Origin: DRYM01 sp964564025
GTDB taxonomy: Archaea > Thermoproteota > Thermoprotei_A > EX4484-217-1
Assembly: GCA_964564025.1 (NCBI GenBank)
Contig: CAZLZO010000022.1
Coordinates: 1-21,828 of the forward strand
Length of the DNA: 21,828 nt
Direction of reading: 5' to 3'
The notes under the pieces are model-generated. The model saw only the letters and a list, made by a program, of their open reading frames with translations. It did not search any database and had not been told where the DNA came from. The translations under genes and the position numbers were made by a program. Below are positions 7,888-16,048 of this stretch, piece after piece (positions within the stretch are counted from its first letter, which is position 1; the number at the start of each line of letters is the position of its first letter).

Positions 7888-8588
7888 ATGGAGGAAATAG
7901 TACATTTAATATTACATACAAGCATAGTGATTGTAAGCGTATATAGCATGCCGCATTATCTTAGGTTATAAGAGATTTAAAGGTAGTATAATTAGTGTTA
8001 TTTGGGAGCTTCTTATTCCTATAGCTATATTTGCAGTGTTTATGATGTTTTCTCCACTTTCCTTTAACAACATCTATATTGCCCGAAGAACAGCGGCATT
8101 TAATTGAAAGCGCATCACTATTATTAATGCTGGTAATCACAATGTTAGTTCTTGAGAAATCTAATAAGTTATGGTATGAAACATTATCACGTCTTACTGT
8201 AAGTACAGAATCATTAAGTGTCCCCATGTTACTATCAACACTTAGGAAGATCTTTGGTGATGAAAGTAAAACGGTAGCATACCATATGGGATACTGGCTT
8301 GCAAAAGGTTCAAAAGGTTTAGAAAACATTCATAAAGCGTCTGAGAAAGCTTCTAAACTCCTAGGCATACCTCACACAGTAATTTAAAAGGACAAAACAC
8401 TTTTAATATCCACTATTATTAAGCCTAGTGAGTTAGAAGAAAGCACAATGAACATTTTGGAATGGTACTTGAAAGGATATTGGGAAGGCATCTTAAGAGA
8501 TCTATTGGGAAAAGACGTAAGGTGCTATGTTGATATTAAGAAAATTAATAAAACCATAAACATAATCTACACTTTCACTCTTTCATAA
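7888..8588 (+). pseudogene. Broken membrane protein with a possible V4R-like C-terminal domain
   Basis: ATG 7888 has GGGTG seven bases upstream. The frame opens with a hydrophobic helix and is lost near 7950; it continues in a second frame (a helix around ELLIPIAIFAVFMMF), shifts again near 8070, then reads a long third frame from LPEEQRHLIESASLL to TAA 8385-8387. After that stop the same frame stays open for 66 more codons to 8588 (KDKTLLISTIIK onward). Together this gives about 230 residues: two or three membrane helices, then a soluble domain with G-(x)3-G helices, WLAKG and a late Cys. The soluble part resembles 4-vinyl-reductase (V4R) ligand-binding domains, but only by eye. Two frameshifts and one nonsense codon make it a pseudogene. 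Confidence 0.55.
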
Positions 8589-9031
8589 AATATGAAATAG
8601 CTCTTAATTTTCTTAAGTTTTAAATAGATAAGAGACACTACAGATTTGAATATGTAAAAACATAATTTTGTAGGGCTCTTTAAGAAATTAATATATCTAA
8701 AGCTATTGTATCAATGAATTATTAAGCATGCTTTTCTCCAAAATTAACACTACTAAATTTACACTTATTACAGCCATTGCTTAATGGACAGTTTATTATT
8801 TACTAATAGATAATTTTTAAATTTCCATATTCGATATTGTAATAGGTATAATGTTTTTCCTTAACTCCAAATTTGTTACAATTTAAGCTAGCTTCGGTGA
8901 CTTTAGCTTTGATTAGTAGAGAAGAATGCTTAGTAAACATGTTAGATAAGTTTACTAACTTTTTCAAGAAACATTTACGCCACTATAGCATTTTCTCTTA
9001 AAGCTGTATTGTAAAGTGTTGGTGATTTCTA
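8589..9031 (+). other. Gene-poor AT-rich stretch
   Basis: I see no convincing gene in these 443 bases. One short open frame at 8852-9001 could be translated from a TTG at 8873 (it contains LASVTLALISREECL), but it has no ribosome-binding site and no family I recognise. It may be remains of another subunit lost from the neighbouring antiporter set. A ribosome-binding site GGTGAT at 9021-9026 belongs to the next gene. Confidence 0.4.
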
Positions 9032-9654
9032 GTGAGTACCATACCCATACTGTTTTTAGCATAGCTCCTCATACCTCTTGTATCCAGTTTACCATTATTC
9101 ATCTTAGATAGAAAACTCGCTGACATATACTTGCTCATTAATGTGTTTGCAGTAATGTCAACTTATTTTCTAGGGGCTTTCCTGTATGTTAAAGATATGT
9201 CCCTTATACATGTAGTTTTATTGAAGGTGAATGTGGTAGGGGAATTTTATGGCTTAATTATTGATCCTTTCTCGGTGATTGTAGGCATAGTTGTAGTTAC
9301 ATGTGGAGCAATATTTTTAATATATTCAATAGACTATTTAAGCCCTAACAATAAACTTCACCCAATACATTATGGTAAAGGCAAATTTTATGCCTGGTTG
9401 CTTCTCTTCTTAGGATCTACGCTAGCATTTCTACATTCTTCATCACTAATACAGATGATAATATTTTTTGAATTAATGACAATATCGTGTTGGGGTCTTA
9501 TATTATACTATGGTTCTAGGAAAGCTATTGAAGCAGCAAATAAAGCTATAATCTATACTCATGTTGGAGCACTGCTCGGACTATATATTGCCTCATGCAT
9601 TAGCATTTACTATATCCATGATACAAGTCTTTTAGAAATCCATAGACTAACTTC
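9032..9654 (+). pseudogene. Antiporter-like gene A, 5' part (cut by inversion)
   Basis: GTG 9032 with GGTGAT upstream opens a NuoL/M/N or MrpA/D-type protein. Codon 11 is TAG (9062-9064) inside the first membrane helix; the frame then stays open as a normal antiporter N-half: LLIPLVSSLPLFIL, LYVKD, the DPFSV helix, the FFELMTISCWGL helix with its conserved Glu, and the THVGALLGLY helix. The real sequence ends at ACTTC 9650-9654. The frame runs on to 9769 only because it enters the inverted segment. Joining it there to minus-strand sequence from 13504 down to 12667 gives exactly 487 codons in one frame. It is disabled by the TAG and by the inversion. Confidence 0.8.
9650..9654 (+). repeat. Inversion breakpoint, left copy of the 5-bp inverted match
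   Basis: ACTTC here is the reverse complement of GAAGT at 13505-13509. Both gene A and gene C become continuous and in frame if the DNA between the two copies is flipped. Confidence 0.75.
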
Positions 9655-11338
9655 AGGCATTAAGCTAATACTCTTTACATTAATTTTAGTGGCTTCCTTA
9701 GCTATTATAGCAATTAGCGTGAATGCAGTTAATATTAAGAAAAGTATTTGGGAAAGAAGTATCGAGTAGTGTTTTGGCAGCAAAGGAGACATTACGATAG
9801 GTATAAAGTAATTTAAATTAACCACGCTTATAATTAATGAATGGACTTATGTCTAAAGTCTCAGATGCTAAATTAATCATAAATGTTGTTATGAACGGAG
9901 AGAGAAGTCCTAGGATTAAACAAAGAAGCGTAGGTATGCTTTGACCTATAAGCATGGTTAGGGTATTTCCTTAAAACTTGAGAAAATATCGGTAATCCTA
10001 AATCCTCTATGTATTGTCTTAGAATATATTTCAATTATTGAGGAGAGAGCGAACATGCTTACTACTAAAGCCAATATGCCGAAGACCATTAAATATAGAT
10101 TTTTAGAAACTACAAGTACTTGATATGCTAATCATTTAGAAAAGAACCCACTTAATGGAGGAACTCCTACCATAGAAAGTGAAGCCACAAGTATAAATAG
10201 CGATGTTAAAGGCATAGCTTTAGAAATACCTCTTGCCGAGAAAATACTATGATCACCTGTTTCATAAAGTATGGAACCAGCACTCATGAACAGTGAGGAT
10301 TTAAATAAAACGTTATTTAACATTTAGAATAAGTCTGCTGAAAAAGCAATTATGCTTAAAGCTAAGTATTCACCGCCGCTAGATAAGAACACTGAACTAG
10401 CGCCAATACATAGCCATGTAAATCCCATTTGCCCTATTGAATAATATGATATTGCTTTTTTATATTCATGCTGTATAAAAGCTATTGTTGTGCATAAAAT
10501 AATTGTTATAATACCTAAAACCCGCGATAACATAACCTACGTACACATTGCTACTTAAATAGAGAAGTCTTATTAAAACATATAAAGCTACATTATTCAT
10601 GCCACTCGATATTAATGCGGAAATACTGCTTAGAGCAGCTAATTGAGCTTCCGGCATCCAAAAGTGAAATGGGAATATCCCTGTTTTACTACCACAGCCA
10701 ATTATTAGTAGAGCGTACAGCACTATATCAAACGGTTCTATGCTACGTAATAACGTAATGTCTAATGTATGGTATCTAATGTGAATCAAAAATATGGCTA
10801 TTGTTAAAGGAAGAGTGCTTAAGACATGAGTAAATATGAAGTAACTATATCCTGCTCTTCTAGCAGTACTAATATAGTATTCCCAAATTATTAGGAAATA
10901 TGAGGTTAATGTTGTAATTTCCCAGAAAAAGAGGAAAAATAATAGATTTCTCGATATAATTATGATTAAAAGAGAAAGCATGAATACATTATATAATAAA
11001 CCATAGAGCCATCCATGCCCCATACGGCTGTATCACTCCATATATGATATAGAGTATATCGCTGTTGAAACACCAAGTAAACCAAGTAATGCTAGCATGA
11101 ATAATGCGAAGTAGTCTATGTAGATAGGAAGTATCAATAAATTAAGTTTAAGGGGAAGTGTAGGAGCAGCTTTAACACCTAATAGTGTAAATATTGATGT
11201 AGTGAATAAGGCTAATGACGCTATGGCGGAAATTGTGCTTGACATTTTAATAGCTAATCCATATTTCTTATGCATTAAGAGGCCGGCTAAACTGGATACT
11301 CCGTAGAGTAGTATTATTAAACTTAATATTGCCAGCAT
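9650..11338 (-). pseudogene. Antiporter-like gene C, 5' part (inverted, multiply broken)
   Basis: This NuoL/HyfB-type gene begins at ATG 11338, eleven bases after gene B. It carries TGA at 11035-11033, a frameshift near 10540, TAA at 10326-10324 where the family has a His, and TGA at 10134-10132 in place of the conserved Trp of the GFFSKW motif. Further frame changes lie near 9970 and 9830. Recognisable parts are FFWEITTLTSYF, GSKTGIFPFHFWMPEAQ, SYYSIGQMGF, NNVLFKSSLFMSAGS and GVPPLSGFFSK. A lysine of the SGVMIKT helix is replaced (SSGMNNVAL), so it had lost constraint. The frame ends SISLMPEV at the left breakpoint and joins the tail at 13505 in frame. It is clearly dead. Confidence 0.8.
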
Positions 11339-13504
11339 GCTTTAAGCCTCTAGGGGCTCCCACCACTTATAAGTGATAGTAGAGGATAAGCTAATATAGA
11401 TAACATTATTAAGCATAAAGCAGTATATGGTATACTCTTAGGCAAAGGTCTAAATGTCTGAGGGCGTCCTTCAGCAAAAATATATTCGTGAATAATTGCT
11501 AAAAATATTATGAAAATCTAAAACCCAGTTTATAAGTACGGCAATACCTAAGCCTAAGTTAACTTGTAATAGCTTTAAAACTACGTCATGTTTACATAGG
11601 AAGAGACTTGAAGGTGGAACACCTTCAAGGCCAAGTATGGATGCTGATAAAAGTAGTGCTAATGACTTATTGCTATGTATCATACCTTTAACCTTATTTA
11701 AATCCTTAGTACCATATACGTAGAGTACTCCGCCCGATAAAATAAAAACTGATGCTTTAGCTAAACCATGGCTTAAAACGTAAAAGCCTATGATGGATAC
11801 TGCATTTTCTAGTCCGAAAGCGTAGCTTGCAACCATAAACATAATCCATCCAATATTGCCAATAGTTGTCCAGGCAAATAGTTTCTTAACATCTTTTTGT
11901 AAGGGGTACATTATGAAAGCTAATATAATATTCATTATGGCTAATGCAAAAATTAAACTGGAAAACCATGATGGAGTACTGCTCTCCATTAGAGTAATTA
12001 ACCTTATTAAACCGTATATGCCGAGTTTAACCATGCTCCCTGAAAGCAATGCTGATACAGGTGATGGAGCTACAGGGTGTGTTTGTGGAAGCCAAAAGTG
12101 TAAAGGAAATAAGCCTGCTTTAGTTCCAAAACCTATTAAGCTAAGTGTAAGAAGTATGTCACTTAGCTTACTATAGTATGTGAAATCATATGTTCCAACA
12201 GAGTGTCTAATGAACATAAACATTAGTAATAGCGCACTAGTGCTTAAAACATGCATTATTATGAAGTAATTGCGGCCTATGTTCAACACCGTAGAATCCT
12301 TATAATCATGAATTACTAAGAAGTATGAAAGTAACGTCATTACTTCCCAGAAGAATATGAACGTAATCCAGTTTCTAACCATAGGAATAATCATCATTGT
12401 GAGTATGAATATGAAAAGTAGTGTAAGGTAAGGAAGCTTTAAAGTACGCTCCTCATACAATTGCATATATTTATAGGAGGATACTAGGGCAGCTATTCCT
12501 ATAAGGCCAGCATTTATGATAAAAGGTAAAGATAAATTATCAATATGAAATATTAGGCCTCCAATACTAACTGTTATTTTATGAAAGTACATGGTAAATG
12601 TAATCATTAATAGTGATAATACTATAAGAGAGTATAATGATATTTTCATTATCTTAATTTTATCATTCATACAGAAATACCTCCATAAATTGTAATATGT
12701 GATATCATATTGTATGATAGAAGATAAGACGTTAATGATATCACAATAAGTGCAGCTATAGTGTATTTCATTAATGAAGGTATGTTAATTCTATTAATGG
12801 TTAGTTCAGAGTTTGAGAAGACTGTTTTTTCTAACCATTTAATACTTACTATAAAGAACATGCATGAACTTATGAGCATGGAAAATATTGGAACTAAATG
12901 GATAGCGTTGGCAAATTTACTTACTGACGTTAAAATGTAAAGCTTACCGAAGAATAGGTTAAATGGAGGTATGCCTGATAGCCTAAGTATTGCTGAAATC
13001 CATCCTATTGTAACTAGTTTAGTGGAGAGAAGAAGGCCTTTAATGTTTCTCATAACATGAGTTCCATAAACATATCCGAAGACTCCGACAATAAGGAAAC
13101 CTAAACCTTTGAGGTAAGCATGGCTTATAAGATATGAGGTTGAAGCTTTCAAGCCAATAGTAGGGTTTATGATAGCATAGGCTAACCTAACATACATTGT
13201 CATGACCTCATTTACTGTTGAGTAAGCTAATAATTTTTTAGCATCAGTTTGGATAGGGTACATGAGAACACAAATAATGCAAGTAATTACTATAGGAATT
13301 GCAAGTATTGTAAAGCATATTTCAGGCAATGTATTAATGAACTGAATTATCCTACCTAACAAATAAACACCCATTTCAATCATAGCGGCGCCGTGGAGAA
13401 AGGCTGAAGCAGGCGTAGGAGCTACCATAGCATCTATAAGCCATGAGTAAAAGGGGAATTGTACAGACTTAGCTAAAACAAAGCTTAGCAGAGTCATCGT
13501 CCAC
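9655..13504. other. Inverted 3,850-bp segment
   Basis: The segment holds the C-half of gene A, all of gene B and the N-part of gene C on the minus strand. It is flanked by ACTTC and GAAGT. Re-inverting it in the mind yields one plus-strand series A-B-C, with A of 487 codons and C continuous in frame across its junction. Two independent in-frame restorations from one flip make chance very unlikely. No long inverted repeats, recombinase gene or att-like core are seen, so microhomology-mediated inversion, or a collapse of a longer event, is the simplest reading. Confidence 0.8.
11350..12670 (-). pseudogene. Antiporter-like gene B (HyfF/NuoM type) with a single frameshift
   Basis: ATG 12670 overlaps the stop of gene A (ATGA), showing an old coupled operon. 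The first 382 residues or so are a good antiporter-family protein: FFWEVMTLLSYF with the conserved Glu, FGTKAGLFPLHFWLP with the conserved Lys, PVAPSPVSALLSGSMVKLGIYG, AWTTIGNIGW and SHGLAKASVFILSGG. Near 11513-11516 one extra A (a T on the coding strand) breaks the frame. Removing it continues the protein as FIIFLAIIHEYIFAEG to TAG 11352-11350, giving exactly 440 codons. As read, the protein would end at 11471 with about 15 wrong residues. B is the least damaged of the three genes, so a sequencing error at a short homopolymer is possible. Confidence 0.75.
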
Positions 13505-13509
13505 GAAGT
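12667..13509 (-). pseudogene. Antiporter-like gene A, 3' part (inverted)
   Basis: An open frame on the minus strand begins in mid-protein: after the breakpoint ACTTC (13509-13505) it reads WTMTLLSFVLAKSVQFPFYSWL, holding the conserved TM7 Lys, then DAMVAPTPASAFLHGAAMIEMGVY, YSTVNEVMTMYV, HAYLKGLGFLIVG, SGIPPFNLFFGK and two more helices, ending GGISV. The motif APTPASAFLHGAAM is of MrpA/MrpD type. The apparent ATG at 13530 lies beyond the breakpoint and is fortuitous. Joined to 9032-9654, the spacing between the conserved His and Lys (42 residues) equals that of gene B (43). No stops or shifts occur within this half. Confidence 0.82.
13505..13509 (+). repeat. Inversion breakpoint, right copy
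   Basis: GAAGT is the reverse complement of ACTTC at 9650-9654. On the plus strand it reads Glu-Val and continues the frame of gene C (PEV then MHEYEII). Confidence 0.75.
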
Positions 13510-13851
13510 CATGCATGAATATGAAATCATTAAGAAAGAAGTACAGTTAATATATAGTCTTGAAAAGAAAATTTACCACGAAATACTCGTTCTAATAGAT
13601 GATGCGTATAACTTGTTAGCAAAAATTTCAGCAAAATACACTGTATTCTTTAGACAGTTAGAAACATCAATAATTAATTTAAGCTTCAAAATGTTAAGTG
13701 TATTTTTTGATAAATTTTCTCATTTTGAATCTGCCTCTGAAGCAACATATGATGCTTTCAAGGATGCCAAATTAAAATATGCTCAGCAATTACTTCAACA
13801 TTATAGAAAGTTAGGAAATACGTTAGTAAAGAATATGTTTACACAAAAAAT

Positions 13852-13879
13852 TTTAAGCGTGAAATATTTCACGCTTAAA
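13852..13879. repeat. Perfect 28-bp palindrome
   Basis: The half-site TTTAAGCGTGAAAT (13852-13865) is followed directly by its exact reverse complement (13866-13879), with no spacer. It sits in the decayed C tail, where it reads as LSVKYFTL. The pairing stops at both outer bases. Such length without mismatch is not expected by chance. Confidence 0.8.
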
Positions 13880-14126
13880 GAGATTTACATTGATGAGAAA
13901 ATATGGAAACCTCTAATCCCACTCTTTAAAAACTTGCTAAGAGATTGAATGAAGAAGAATATGACTTATTCTTTTCAACATTAATGATGCTGTCATTACT
14001 GCTACTAATATCCATACTTACGTTAATACATGTTATTTAGATTTCAGCTTAACCTTAATTATATTATATGTTAACTAAAATACTTAGCGATTCATGAAGC
14101 ATACTTGTACGAACTATTTCTAATAA

Positions 14127-14690
14127 TTACCATATCTTAAGCACCCCCAACAACAATCCTATTAGTGCCGATACTAGCAATGGAATTATGGGATGAATTT
14201 TAAGTATGTGTACTGAGACTACTATGAATACTATTATTATTGATGCTGCTATTACTTGGGGAATTTTCGGTAATATAGCATATGTTTCTTTTGCGGTTGT
14301 AACTAATGCTAAAATGATTAATCCTATAACGGCTGCTTTTAATCCATTTAACACTGCCTGCACTAGTCTATTAGTGATGTATGTTGTAAGCGAGTAAACT
14401 ATTAGAGAAATTATTGTGAACGGTGGTAGTACTACAGCTAAAGTAGCTATGAAAGCACCTAATGAACCTGCAAGTTTAAAACCAACATATGTGGCTGCAT
14501 TTACAGCAACAGGTCCCGGCGTAGAACCAGCTATAGCAACTAAGTTTAAATATTCAGACTTAGAAAGCCATTTTGCTTCTTCAACAACCTCTCTTTCAAT
14601 AATAGGTAATATAGCCCATCCGCCACCGAAACCGACAATACCAACTTTAAGAAATCTAACAAATAATTCTAAAAGCAATGAAATATTCAT
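14127..14690 (-). CDS. Chromate transporter family (CHR) protein, single domain
   Basis: This 187-residue membrane protein has one CHR domain. The family signature is at the N-terminus: LFVRFLKVGIVGFGGGWAILP, then EWLS-like WLSKSEYLNLVAIAGSTPGPVAVNAATYVGF. About five or six helices follow. Known members export chromate or related oxyanions; short members usually come as two adjacent genes that form a heterodimer. No second half is found next to it, so it may act as a homodimer or have a distant partner. ATG 14690 is chosen because GAGGTAGG lies just upstream and the conserved region begins at once; the frame could extend to 14717. A TATA box lies about 55 bases upstream. Confidence 0.85.
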   Translation of the reverse strand: MNISLLLELFVRFLKVGIVGFGGGWAILPIIEREVVEEAKWLSKSEYLNLVAIAGSTPGPVAVNAATYVGFKLAGSLGAFIATLAVVLPPFTIISLIVYSLTTYITNRLVQAVLNGLKAAVIGLIILALVTTAKETYAILPKIPQVIAASIIIVFIVVSVHILKIHPIIPLLVSALIGLLLGVLKIW

Positions 14691-14743
14691 ATTTCCTACC
14701 TCGCCTAAACACTTCATACATGCTATGCATTAGAATATTATAG

Positions 14744-14753
14744 CATTATAAAG
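14744..14753 (-). promoter_or_regulatory. BRE/TATA promoter of the chromate transporter gene
   Basis: On the minus strand CTTTATAATG is preceded directly by the purine-rich CCGGAAAT, a good BRE plus TATA pair. It would start transcription near 14722, leaving a leader that includes the GAGGTAGG ribosome-binding site. Confidence 0.45.
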
Positions 14754-14819
14754 ATTTCCGGAATCACAGTCTTACAGCATGAGATATAAGACTTCACTAG
14801 TTCATAAGTTATGTTAAAC

Positions 14820-15729
14820 TTATTTGGGCCGTATCTGCACTATTAGTGCTCCGATGAAAACCATCATTATTCCTAAGATCTTTTGAGGAGTAAGTACTTC
14901 TCCGAGAAATACGCAAGCTAGTAACGTTATTTGTATTAACATGGTATTTTGTAATATAGATTGTTCATAAGCTCTTAGAGTCTTTAACGCATGATTCCAT
15001 AAAACAAAAGCCAATGCAGTATTTACGATACTAAGCCAAAATATTATGAGCCAGCCGCTTATAGAAGGAAACACAATGTTGTTACTTAGAATGGCTGCTG
15101 CAAGAAGCAATAACGAGCCGAAAGACATTGAATAGGAAGTTGGTGTAAAGACATTTATCCTATTATTTCTTAAGTAATATCTAGACATAATCATGTACGT
15201 CGCCCAACCTATGCCTGAGAGCACTGTTAAAAACACACCAAGTACATCACTAAGGACAAGAGGTAAACTTGAGAAGAAAACTATTACGCCGAAAATAACA
15301 ACTACTATTCCTATAAATTGAATGAAAGTAGGCTTTTCTTTAAGAGTAAAAATGCTTAGTATTAGAACGAATATTGGCGTCATATTTAGAATGAACGTTA
15401 CTGTTATTGCTGGAAGATAATATAGACCAAAAAAATTGTAATCCTTGAGCTACGAAATAACCTGAAAATCCCAGCATTAGGAATACTAGTAGTTGTTTAA
15501 ATTCAAGGTTTCTACTGCCTTTATACTGGGTTAATGCGAGAATTATCAATATTAAAGAAGCTAAAATGTACCTATATGCTGCAAAAGCTATGGGATTTAA
15601 TTCTCTAAGACCAATCTTAATAAGTATATAAGATGTTGACCAAAGAAACGTAACAAATAAAGCTTCAACCAGAGCATGTAATCGCTTATTCAACGCACTA
15701 TTACACCAACATAAAAGTTTTCTCAACAC
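14820..15729 (-). pseudogene. DMT/EamA family transporter, split by a one-base frameshift
   Basis: Two overlapping frames make one ten-helix drug/metabolite exporter. The first (from 15729) has the EamA start FVTFLWSTSYILIKIGLRELNPIAFAAYRY and ends its true part at VAQGLQFF. The second continues GLYYLPAITVTFILNMTPIF, then FTLKEKPTFIQFIGIVVVIFGV, and after a second repeat ends at 14820. The switch is at a run of seven A on the plus strand (15429-15435, T7 on the coding strand); six would give one frame of 302 residues, the normal family length. The upstream start is uncertain: a TTG at about codon 14 is also possible. It may be a real inactivation, transcript slippage at T7, or a sequencing error. 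Confidence 0.75.
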
Positions 15730-16010
15730 TTAACATTACATAGCATTACTTTACACCATTCTAGTCTTTTCCATGATGCCTCATTGTTTATTATTTCCCT
15801 AAGGTAATGTGGTAACTTATACTAGACACTGTTTCTTTTAACTTTCTATTAGGCTCAAACTCTGTTTTGTCTGTATATGAAATCCACTCTTTAGTTTCAT
15901 ACCTATTAGCTGAAACATTTTTGGGAACTAAAAATTGGTAGATGTTTTATCTTGTTTTCGAAGCTTTCTCGGAAGTTCGTCATCGTCAATTAAAATTATA
16001 ACTTTACCTT
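15723..16010 (-). pseudogene. Relic of a small gene downstream of the URO-D protein
   Basis: On the minus strand, pieces of coding-like sequence follow each other in changing frames: GKVIILIDDDELPRKLRKQ (from about 16008), then VPKNVSANRYETKEWISYTD to about 15810, then YLREIINNEASWKRLEWCK ending at TGA 15725-15723. The composition (many charged residues, few stops within each piece) looks like a former protein of about 90 residues. I do not recognise the family. No start codon or ribosome-binding site is clear, and at least two frameshifts would be needed, so it is a relic at best. Confidence 0.35.
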
Positions 16011-16048
16011 ATTCAATATAGGGAAATTAAACACACCGTAATCTAACA

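Larger units (their letters stand above)
13505..14040 (+). pseudogene. Antiporter-like gene C, 3' tail
   Basis: From the breakpoint an open frame runs to 13948 (MHEYEIIKKEVQLIY...FKNLLRD). It is a helical, Lys-rich soluble stretch, like the C-terminal extension of the intact subunit at 1252-3207. The frame is lost near 13940; a second frame continues RLNEEEYDLFFSTLMML into one last hydrophobic helix ending HVI at TAG 14038-14040, matching the terminal helix of the intact paralogue. There is no ribosome-binding site before the ATG at 13511, and upstream DNA codes for another gene on the other strand, so this is not an independent gene. With the 5' part, restored gene C spans 2,220 bases. Confidence 0.75.

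Noticed and set aside
8852..9001. Short plus-strand frame with LASVTLALISREE
   Set aside because: No ribosome-binding site and no family; kept only as a remark under the gene-poor stretch.
9062..9064. TAG in gene A as a pyrrolysine codon
   Set aside because: It sits in a hydrophobic membrane helix, TAG ends intact genes here (cooS, cooC, nfeD), and neighbouring genes have TGA, TAA and frameshifts too, so decay is simpler.
9655..9769. The last part of the 9131-9769 frame as real antiporter sequence
   Set aside because: It repeats the helix that the other half of gene A already supplies and lacks the conserved KSxQ motif; it is read from the inverted segment, opposite the gene C frame.
11856..12176. 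Plus-strand frame opposite gene B
   Set aside because: The minus-strand reading carries clear antiporter motifs; this is a shadow.
13511..13948. An independent 145-residue gene
   Set aside because: No ribosome-binding site, its upstream DNA is another gene's breakpoint, and the frame continues gene C when the inversion is undone.
14416..14733. Plus-strand frame opposite the chromate transporter
   Set aside because: It is antisense to a clear CHR domain and has no family features.
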